Assembly (NCBI GenBank): GCA_024195265.1
Contig: JAJLRJ010000011.1
Location: 22,082,095 to 22,146,094, forward strand
Length of the DNA: 64,000 nt
Source: Dendrophyllia cribrosa
Taxonomy: Eukaryota > Cnidaria > Anthozoa > Scleractinia > Dendrophylliidae
Direction of reading: 5' to 3'
Part shown: positions 51,618-61,700 of the stretch, one piece after another
Layout of the letters: each line of letters starts with the position of its first letter
Numbering within the stretch: position 1 is the first letter of the stretch
Program-made: the position numbers and the translations under genes
Notes under the pieces: model-generated
Told to the model about the DNA's origin: nothing
What the model saw: only the letters and a program-made list of their open reading frames with translations
The model's database searches: none

Positions 51618-53372
51618 GGGAGGACAGGAAGACCTAGGTATATCATAACCGACACTCAAATTAGAATGCTTCGAGAGGAAGGATTTCGATGGGCAGATGT
51701 GGCACGTTTATTGGGGGTTTCTCCTATTACTTTACGGAGAAGAAGAACAGAATTTGAAATGCCCCTTGGCAACAACTTTGATGACATCCCTGACAATGTG
51801 CTGGATAATCTCGTGGGTGAATTACTTAATATAACACCTCAAGCAGGTCGTCACATGGTGCAAGGAGCTTTGAGAAGTCGGGGTCTTCAAATACAGAGGG
51901 AAAGAATTCGTCACTCTATAATAAGAGTTGATCCAATTACTTCAACCTTACGAAATGCGAGGCGTGTAGTGAGAAGAAGGTACAGTGTGCCCTGTCCAAA
52001 TGCTTTATGGTAAGAAAGGACCAGGGAGGGGGCGAGGGGGGCGAGGGGGGGGGGGGGGGGGGGGGGGCACCCATATGAAAGTGACGAGGGTGCTTATAGG
52101 ATATTTTGAAAGAAGGCTCTAAAGGGCACAACTTGTTTTGTAGGCAGAGCTGCCAGTTATTTTTACCAAAAGAAAACATAACCTGACGTGTTCATTATTT
52201 GTATCTGGACAGAACATGCGATTACATGTAGGTTAGTTCTATTGCAGTTATTACTTTGGAAGGTTAAGGTTAGAAAGGACTCTCATAAATCTCTACTTTA
52301 TTTGAACCCCAAAAGATACTGCAGAAGAGGAGCTTTTGAAACTGGATACCCTAAAAAAACACATTTTTAAACCCTAAAAGGTACAGGCTCCCCGTCACTT
52401 TTATATGGAAGTCTAATTCCCCCCCCCCCCCAACACATACACACACGCATATTGGATATCTTATTTTTCATGCTATGCCTGTGTGTTTTATCTTTATGGG
52501 GCACTGTCATGCCAATTTTCCTACTTTTCATATATTCACATTTGTTCTTAATCTGTATTTTGTAAATTTGCACATGCAGGCATTTGGATGGTAACCACAA
52601 ACTTATTGAACCCTACAGATTCGTTGTGCATGGTGCCATCGATGGTTACTCACGTTTGATAGTTTTCCTCAATGCTTCAACAAACAACAGAGCTGAAACT
52701 GTGCTTCAGTTATTTTGCAAGGCAGTACAGCAGTACAACCTTCCATCTCGTGTCAGGACAGATTTGGGGATGGAAAATGTTGATGTGGCAAGAGTTATGC
52801 TCGAGCGGCGTGGTTTGAACAGAGGGAGTATTATAACTGGCACCTCAGTTCATAACCAACGAATTGAACGGTTGTGGCGCGAAGTTAATCGAATAGTCTG
52901 CAGTCGCTTTGTAAACATTTTCTCATTCCTAGAAGTCAATGGCTTGTTCAATCGCCAAAATGAGATCCATCTTTGCTGCTTGCACCTGGTTTACCTTCCA
53001 CTAATTAACAGTGCATTACAAGAATTAACATCTGCTTGGAACCATCATCCTGTTACATCTGAATGTAATTTCAGTCCACGGCAACTTTGGATCAGAGGTA
53101 TGGTGGGAATGAGGAATAGTACCTACTCAGCTGTGCAAGATGTACTGGGAGGCAATGATTTTGCTCAATTACATGATTATGGTATTGATGAAGATGGCCC
53201 TGTACCACGTTTACAAACAAATAACAATGTTCAGGTTCCAGAAGATGCCTTTCAACCAAGTGAGAGATCCTTACAAGAAATCCAACAGGTTTTGTCTAAT
53301 TTGGATGGCAGGCAAGACATGGATGGTATTCTAGCTTATCAGTTAGTACTTCAAATTCTGCAAACTCCTTAG
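51618..53372 (+). CDS. Integrase-core (DDE) protein with helix-turn-helix, 5' partial
   Basis: Exons 51618-52009 and 52580-53372 join through TTATG|GTAAGA and CACATGCAG|G to give at least 394 residues ending at a TAG. Numbering from the first visible codon: residues 1-50 hold a GRP-type start and a helix-turn-helix ([20 protein letters not shown]). Residues 131-260 form an RNase-H-like integrase core. [10 protein letters not shown] supplies Asp134, [11 protein letters not shown]sp192 and HNQRIERLW Glu227, with 34 residues between the last two. IDGYSR and SPRQLW are further family landmarks. This matches the integrase-core proteins common in fish and cnidarian genomes. The protein probably cuts and joins DNA ends as a transposase. 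The exon junction rebuilds the codon for the Trp before the first Asp motif. The start codon is in the gap, and all key residues are intact. It faces the HECT gene tail to tail. Confidence 0.8.
52010..52579 (+). other. Intron of the integrase gene
   Basis: A GT-AG intron of 570 bp. It contains a long G-run (about 52047-52067), a C-run (52420-52430) and TG/CA-rich sequence. The small frames inside have no recognisable product. It splits the integrase core just before its first catalytic motif. Confidence 0.8.
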
Positions 53373-54304
53373 CGCCAATGGGCCAATGCTGGGATCTATG
53401 TACATATGTAAATGATGGCTGCCTCAAAAGGAGGGCCTTAGTGCAGTTTTCAGTGAACCGCTTTCAATTCTTTGAACATTTAACAATGTAGTTTTCACTA
53501 AGAAGGTAACTAGGTCTACTTGTGCATTTCATTATGCTCTGACGTTCAGGGTCCGTTTACATAAAGCAACTTAAGATAATTTACACATTGGCAGTTTCTG
53601 CAACAGTACCCTGTGTTCCAGCTGATAAAATTATTGTTGCACCATCATTGTGTTTCCTATACCCTTTAGTCTGACTTAGGCCAATTTGTCAATAATAGTG
53701 TGCAAGAGAATCCTCTGGAACACCGGGCCAAGGGCCTTGGTTGTTTACAAGCCAATTAACACTAATTCGAGATAAGCTTTTTGCATGTATAATTGTACAC
53801 GTGTAATCTGTCTTTTTGGAGTATTTCTCATTAATAATTTTATAAGTTACAGTTTTATATTGTCTGCAGTTTAAAAGGTTGGAGAAATGAGAGTATGATC
53901 GGCTGAGTGAACTAAAATAATACTTTGAACAACTGGGCCCAGGGTGATAGCTGAAACCAAAAAATAATAGTTTTGTCTTGTTAATCACAGAAATCATTGC
54001 TTTTATTTATTGCTGATAACCAATAAACGTTAATACAGTTTCATAACACTAGTAGCAAATCAATGCTAAAGAACACCAGTGTAAACAGAAAAGCTGTCCA
54101 TATGGGCTACCACAAAATTTTGTAAAATTATTATCGTGACATTTTCCCTCATTTATAAATGATTTTATTATTAATAATTAATACAAATGGTACCCCATAC
54201 ATGAACATGCAAGCAATAAAGTTAAACAAAATGTAAAATGAACAGTCATCAATACTCTTTCTTTATGAATAATTCATATAATAATTAATTATCATTGATA
54301 ATTA
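53373..54304. other. Integrase 3' flank, no gene seen
   Basis: AT-rich non-coding sequence between the integrase stop and the 908-bp element. Several AATAAA-like motifs (for example near 54021) could serve as polyadenylation signals. A 102-codon minus-strand frame at 53689-53997 has no recognisable features. Confidence 0.5.
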
Positions 54305-54307
54305 TTA

Positions 54308-55215
54308 GGGACTGGTCAATAAGTACCGGGGGGTGGGTCGGAGCATTTGGAAAAGTGGCGGCTGGAAAATATGTGACCCACCCCTTCGTCTTGGCTCAAA
54401 ACTGACTGACCCACAACTGATCGAGGGTTGAAAATTACATGACCCACCCCCTTTGTAAAAAAAAAAACATTAAGGGACCAGTCATTTTTTATCGTCTGCG
54501 GTGGGTTAGAGGATTTTGATTTGACATCAGCTTATAAAATCCGATCCCCTCTCAAACAATTTTTTTTATTTTCATGCACCACCGCAATGGTGATGCCATG
54601 TACATCTTCTTCTGCTTCTTTAAATACACCTACGAATGATGAATCTCTCATGTCTGATACTGGACTAGTGTACGTTTTCCACATGTTTGTGTGTGAATTC
54701 CGTGGGAAAATTTAGACACAAACATATGTAAAAACTGAAAACCCTTAGTACGTAATCATTCATAAATATTGCAGAATTCCTATTTGACAGAAATTGACAT
54801 CGAAATCTATAACAACTGTATATCACACTATTTATGTTTGCATCGGATCTAAAGTGTCGGAGAAAGGAGCGAACTGGTGAAAGTGTAAAGTCCACAGTGA
54901 ATCTATTTTGGCTGGAGTAAGAAGGGAAACTGCGACGTATGATCACAAGCTATTTAGGGGGGTCCGGGGGTATGCTCCCCCGAGAAAATTTTTATATTTG
55001 GGTCTTCTGAAATGGCTAGAAATACATCTAAAACTGCTCACATCAAGAAATTTATCAATTTATACTCTGACTATGAATGAGTGTATAAATATGATGACCC
55101 ACCCCCTATGTGTAGATCAAAACTACACGACCCACCCCTTTTCGAGGGCTCAAAAACTGATGACCCACCCCCTTTTTGCTCCAACCCACCCCCCCTCTAC
55201 TTATTGACCAGTCCC
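54308..55215. mobile_element. PIF/Harbinger-like non-autonomous element (908 bp)
   Basis: The left end GGGACTGGTCAATAAGTA and right end TACTTATTGACCAGTCCC form an inverted repeat, continued by GGGGGGTGGGT against ACCCACCCCCC. TTA lies on both sides (54305-54307 and 55216-55218), fitting the TWA duplications of PIF/Harbinger. Subterminal copies of GACCCACCCC occur near both ends. Frames of 93-99 codons inside look like chance and carry no transposase motif. It lies between the two convergent genes. Confidence 0.75.
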
Positions 55216-55385
55216 TTATCCGAAAAATCAGGTGACAAACAGTTTGTAAAGTGACATTCATGTACTCATAAATGCAGCGTTACAAAAGGGTTTAAAGAAC
55301 TTTGAAGCATGCCCCAAACTAAAATAAAGGACACTGAAAGTCTGGAACTGGAACAAATCTGAAACATGTCATAAATGGATGATTT

Positions 55386-55783
55386 TCAGCCTCTGCCGTA
55401 ACCAACATACTGACAATTGATGCACGTACTCATTGATGCCTTGAATGAACCATATTGTTCATGCTGCAGTGGCAAGTAAACAATTCCAAAACATGACTCT
55501 GCATCAGGGAAACAGGTAGCTCTAAAACCGATCTTGATGTTGGTATTTCTGGGGAGAACAGGGTCACCAAATATGAATTGAATCAGCTGCTTCAGCGTTG
55601 GTGAGGCTGACAACTCTGACCTAGTGGTGTTGACAGTGGACTGTTGCTCTGCTGACAACTCTGACCTAGTGGTGTTGACAGTGGACTGTTGCTCTGCTGA
55701 CAATTCTGACATAGTGGTGTTGACAGTGGACTGTTGCTCTGCTGACAATTCTGACATAGTGGTGTTGACAGTGGACTGTTGCT
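55386..55783 (-). CDS. HECT gene exon 8, HECT C-lobe with repeat
   Basis: Acceptor TTTATTTCAG|AGCAAC, 398 bp to the stop. It opens with four copies of a 15-residue repeat (EQQSTVNTT-M/R-SELSA), then LKQLIQFIFGDPVLPR, FRATCFPDAESCFGIVYLP and MSTCINCQYVGYGRG. The Cys in ESCF aligns with the thioester-forming Cys of HECT domains (TCF...LP), so the active site looks intact. Confidence 0.75.
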
Positions 55784-58700
55784 CTGAAATAAATATATGA
55801 ACATTTTTATCTGACCTACATGTTCAGTGCAGCCCTGTTTAAAATGTGCCAGCTGCTGGCCATTTTGCCGCCTACAGTTGGTAATTTGCCCCTTACTTCA
55901 CACTGAACTTATTTGAAAGACCTAAAGTTATAGGATGTCCCACCCTATCATATTCCCCAATTTGTGTAGAGCAGTGTCTTTTTGTGTGTATCGTAACACA
56001 CACACAAGTTGTGTCACCCTATTCTTGGGGGGAGGGAGGGAGGGGGTTAGTAAATGTGCCCATGTTGAGTTCAATCATTCTTATTATTCAAGCAAAAAGT
56101 TATCTGCCAACAAAAGTTATTTCTTATGAATGTCACTGTTCACTGAATTTGATGTTAGCATGATAACCATACATATTTTTACAGGCATGTTTTTTTTAAT
56201 ATTATGATTTCGTAGGGTTTTAATACATTGTAAAGGTTTTGTCACAGTTTTACAGCATGTCTTTATCATAATCAAGTCAACTTGATAGCTTTCTGAGGTT
56301 TTAGATAAATTGGAAATTATGACTTGATTCTCACCTCAGTGATGGGATGTCATTACCTACTATTCCAGACCTCAATTTTTGAACATACATGTACCATAAG
56401 TTTCATTGTCATAGCTTTAATGTTATGCAGAATCTGCCAGGCTCAGGAAGTCTAAACAGGGTTAGACAATAATGAATTGCACACAATACTAACCACACTC
56501 CAGGTCCTTGATGTACATGTTGAACCATTGAACTACTTCTATTTGCTTTGTAGACAAGGTGGATTTATTTACTTTGATGCTTTTCAAAACATCTTCGGCT
56601 GTGTATGCCACATCACTTGCCAAAGGAAAGACCATTGGAATACAACATTCACTTATAGAGAGAAATTCTGTCAGGTTCACAGAATCCATCCCCTTTCTTA
56701 TTTCATCTATTTCATCTCTTCTGGCCTTAAAGACTTGGTGCAGTAATATGTGTTGTACTGCTCTTGCTTTGCTTTTCATAGTTAAGAACTCATTACAAAA
56801 GCCAGCTTGGGTCAGTAAGAGTTGGATGTCATCCCTCCCTTGTAGATCTTGCAGACTTGTGTCATCATGGGCATTTTCTAGCTTTTGGTTGGAAACAAAC
56901 AAACCAAAAAGTGGCATCAGTAAAGACTGCTGGTGTTTTGAAGTAAATTTGCAAGTGCACTTGTGGGTATTCTAAAGGCCAAGTCTGGTCAATTTCAAGC
57001 ATTTACAAAGGGACTTCAATGTTGCATGGATAAGTACAGTTAAACCTGTATGAAATGGTCACCACTGGGGAATGGCTTACTGACCACTTAATACTGGTCC
57101 ACCATTGAAACCATAGTACAACTGACTGAAAGAGATAAGAACAAAATAGAAATTTGACAAAGGGGAAGACGGGGAGTTGCAACAAGGAGCTGTTGCAACA
57201 GGGAGTTGCAACAAGGAGATGTATAACTCTTGTTGTCATTTTCCAGAAAAATAGAAACAAACAGCTGCATTCTAGGAGACTAACCTGCATTAGGCTATCA
57301 GTTTTCAAAGTAATGAAAATTACCATTTAGTAACATTACAATATGACTATACTATCAGTATGGTCATAATTTAATGTTACTAATGGCAGGGAGGGGGCAA
57401 TTTTCATGACTTTGAAAACTGACTGCTTAATGCAGGTAAGTCTCCTATGCAGCTGTTAGTTTTATCAAAGGGTACAGTGGTATAAAACTTGAAAACTATT
57501 GTGAGCGAGCAACCTTAAAACAAAGCAGCACAAGTAAAATGAGTGAGTGGGCCATCAGCATACATGTACCTCTTCCAAACACATCTGAATAGTCAAGTCT
57601 GGAACATCAGACATTGTCAGTTCAGGTAATGCAGTTGTTATGTCTCCAGTGACCAAGTAATGTGCCAAAGCTCTGGACATGCCAAGAAATCCAACACCTC
57701 CTTGTACAGCTGATAAAGCAATTGCTTTTCCAACATAACCAAAATATCCACTTTGCAGATACTCTTCCTTGTGCACTGGTAGCAAGTGGTCTGGTGCACC
57801 TTATGACATTAAAAAAAATTATCTTACTTCATGTAATGTTAGTAATGTACCATCAATTCATTGTTTAAGAAATATTTCAGGCAAGGAATATTAAATTAAC
57901 AACAATGCTTCAATCTTCAACTTAAGGTAAGAGTTATTTCTACTTATTTTCTCTGGCACTGGTTTTGCAGCACTATCTTGCTCAGATTCCAAGAAAAAAA
58001 AGAGACAAACACTGCAGGACTGGCTAAATGCAGTTGGAGTTTTCGAAGTACACCTCCATTATGAAATTCTATATGTACAAAAGAGCATGCTATTATCATA
58101 CCTAAATTTCCATTTGCCAACATTGTGTATGACTTGTTAAAATCACATTGTTGAATTAAATATGGCGTTTTCTATAAATTCATGTCATTGTAAGAATAAA
58201 TTTATCCTTTCTACTTTAAGACTTTCCTCAACCTACACTGTACCTTCAAACAAAACAAGGCCTCCTTTCCCAGTTGCCATATTGGTCATTACAAGGTCAA
58301 GGTATTCCTTAGTCAGCCCATTTGCATCTAATCCATCTTCATTCAGAAACTCTACATCAAGTTGTCTCCTAACGTCAATCTCTCCTCTTTTCATCATTTT
58401 AAACAAATCCTTCACCACCAAGCCAGATTGTCGGTTGACAGTCACATACTGCCTAGGCAGACTAGGTTTCAATATTTTGTTTCGAAAGATCTGCATTGCA
58501 GTGAAGGGGTCCTTGGCAACAATTAGTGGCAAATCATCACCTCCATCAATACTGAATTCTTGTCTTTCTGTAAATAAGAAACAATAAATGATACACTATC
58601 CCAGTTCATGCAAACTTACATTCACTACAAACTGTATATATACATGTATAATAGAGAATGCAGGGCGCGACAAAAGCGCTGTCCGATAGCCCGGGGCTAG

Positions 58701-61700
58701 TGAAGCGACCCGTCAGGCAAGTGTCTTTTTGTCGGAGTTTGCCCGACGGGCAAGCAATATTTGTTGCCTTTTCTCATCATTAAGTTAAGAATTAAAATAA
58801 GAAGTGTGTAATAAACAGTTCTCTAGTGAAAGTGAATGTGAGGAACATTTTAAAAATGTAAGAAAATATCAACAGGGAACAAAAGAAATGGAATTGAATG
58901 ATGCGTTTCCGTAAATAATTATAATGTAGACCAATGTACGGTAGCGGCCGTAATTGTGTTCACTCCTCTGCTTTTATGTCTTTAAAATCGCTGTTGTTTT
59001 CATTGTATTAAGTTCAAAGTAAACCAGTTAGGATCTGTCTTGTCGATTAAGACCGTTTTCTTTAAACAAGCTAGACAACTTGAACATTTCCCGACACAGT
59101 CGTTGCGTTAATTAATACTGCCGTGGATAGATTGTTTTTTCCACGAACGGCAAATATTTTTGCCGTCTGCTGTTTGCCATTTTCATGGGAAAGTGAGTAG
59201 TTTCACGTTTCTCAAACTCATGAACATGTGAATTAACTTCGATTTTTCTAGTGGATTTATTTTACGATTCGAGGAAAAGTAAGGATAATAAACTGCAAGC
59301 TGCCGTTTGCCGTGTACGCATAGAACGTAGACTTTCTCAAAGTCCGTTTTTCGTTTCTCGCTCGCTCTCACGACTTCGTCGCTCGCTTCTCGCGACTTCG
59401 TCGCTAGCTTTTCGCGACTTCGTCGCGCTCTCGGGGGCTTCACATGATCGCAGTCGACTTGTGGCAAGTCTAGCGTAGAACGCCGTGCGTAAAGCCACGG
59501 CTACACGTGCGATTTTTTGCTTGCACAGGTGATGCGATTTTTTACAAAATTGTCGCGTCGCCAGCGCACGGTGGTGGCTACACGCGTGACAAATTTTGGT
59601 GACAAAATGTTGCAACAAAGACCGCGCGAGGCTGGGTTCATAATTAAGCCTGAGCCTCGCTTTAGTTCTTAAATCTTATTGGCTAGATACCCCTTTGTCG
59701 CGTCGCAAGTGCAAGGAAAAAGTTGCAGAGCGGCTACACGAACGACAATGTCCGCGATTTTATCACGAAACATTCAACTCTTGCGACTTTTTTCTGCGAT
59801 TTTTTCAGCTCTCGCGTCGCATGTTCATGGGTGGCTACACGTGCGATTTTTCCCGTGCGCTGGCGACGCGACAATTTTGTAAAAAATCGCATCACCTGTG
59901 CAAGCAAAAAATTGCACGTGTAGCCGCGGCTTAATGTAATCTCTTGATACTCGCAAGCAAGTCACGTAATATAAAATGTGCTATTTTTGTTGTATCAAAC
60001 TTCCGAAAGGGCTTGCAAGATATTTTACGTTATCCAAAGGCTAAAGACTTCGAGTAAGAGTACTAGTTTCATTGATCAATTGATCATAACTTTCATAACC
60101 TGCGCAAAAATAAGTTTTTCTCGTAATTTATAATTTATTCCGCAACATTCGCCGTCGGGAGCGAACACAGTTGGAGATTTTTTGCCTCTAGGTGTAATAT
60201 TCATCCCTTGTTTAAATTTGTTTGTTTTTAATAATTAATTTACTTTTGGGCTAGCTCTTCAGAGCTCCGGCTAGTAAACTAAAGTAGCAGCTTGCCCGAA
60301 GGGCAAGCTGATTTTTTCATTTTCATCCCACCCTGAGAATGTTTATTTTATTTATTGCAGAGGCCAGAATTCACTAGGTTATATGTATCTGGTTAAGACC
60401 CAAGATGTAAACATCTCTATACACATGATTTGTTCAACATATAAATTTGTCAGTCTGTTTAATAGTACATGATTATAATGTTCCACTCTGCTTTGAATGC
60501 TGTGCAGTGACAAGGACATTGATTTAATTAACAGGTATGGCCGGGAATATGTACCTCTTTCATGCAAGACGTTTTCTGCATAAATGCAATCCAAAATTCG
60601 ATTTGTAGCCTCTTCAAGACTTGAAGTGGACCTCATTATTTCAGCTAGCTCATCCCTTGACTTGGAGGGAAAGATCTGTTGCAGGTTTGCCACCACACTG
60701 TCCGCCTCTAGGATGCACTCAACTGCTGTGGATGGTACATTAGCATTTCTGGCAAATGGGGAGCTGCATTGTTGCTCACTGACAGTTGGTGGACTTGGCT
60801 GGCATTCAGTGCTTTCCTTAAGAAAAGAAAACAAGAACAATAATTATTTATTGTGAGTGCCTTAGGACACAGCTAATACAAACTCTTGATTTTTAACCTT
60901 TCCTCCCAGTTCCTGTTTTCAATTTTTTTTTTCAATCTTGCCCCATTACACTACATTACACTCCATAGGGCCTGTTTCCCAGATAGGATGAACCTTACCA
61001 TTTATAAAGTGTTACTCAGGTCACACAAACTTGATTGATTTTTAAATTTAACTCCAACAGGACTGGTCCACAGTGAGCAAAAGCTAATCTAAGCAGGTCA
61101 ATCTAAAGTACAAAAAACTTGCATAGCCCTTCCTTCTAGTTCTTGGAGGAGGGAGGGGGGTGTTCAGTCAATTGCCCATCAATCTATGAATCAATCACTT
61201 TAGTCATCCTTGTCTGATCCACCTGTCCCTTACATGATTGTATGTAATTGAACATGCACAGGCTATTTGCAGGGAAAATTTCACTCTGACAGGCAATGAA
61301 TAAATGCACAGATATGGATCTTTCTGTCACAAACTACATGGAGACTTAATGTGAACAGGGCAGCCCTTTCTCTATGGCCCCCCTTAAGTTTAATTTACTG
61401 CAACAAACCTGATTCCACAATGAAAGTTTTTCAGAAGCCATGAGAAACACAGCACCTTGTCCAGCAACATGTTTCAGGATGTCACCTGACATTTGCTGAG
61501 AGCTTTCCATCTTAACACTGACAATGTCATTCCCACAAGATTTGACAAAGGTAAAACTACAACAAAAGCCAGAATTAATATATTTTTAGCATGACATCAT
61601 AGTGTTTTAATCAAAATTCAATGCATTTTTACCATGATGTTGGATTTGTGGACCTGGGGAGTGGGAACAAAAGTTCCCCCTCCAGCAAACACCTTTTGTA

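Larger units (their letters stand above)
58661..60335. mobile_element. Unclassified transposon in HECT intron 4 (1675 bp)
   Basis: The ends CAGGGCGCGAC and CATCCCACCCTG are weakly inverted (CAGGG/CCCTG) and flanked by a perfect 6-bp direct repeat AGAATG (58655-58660 and 60336-60341). Subterminal palindromes TTGCCCGACGGGCAA and CTTGCCCGAAGGGCAAG lie near the two ends. A second element is nested inside. No transposase frame. The 6-bp duplication excludes Harbinger, Tc1 and piggyBac; I cannot name the superfamily. Confidence 0.55.

Noticed and set aside
51028..51655. Long frames across 51118-51617
   Set aside because: They consist mostly of N.
54908..55207. 99-codon frame inside the 908-bp element
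   Set aside because: It runs through the terminal repeat and contains no transposase or other domain signal.
59337..59618. Arg/Ser-rich frames on both strands
   Set aside because: Produced by the GCGACTTCGTCGC repeat and the MITE arm within an intron.
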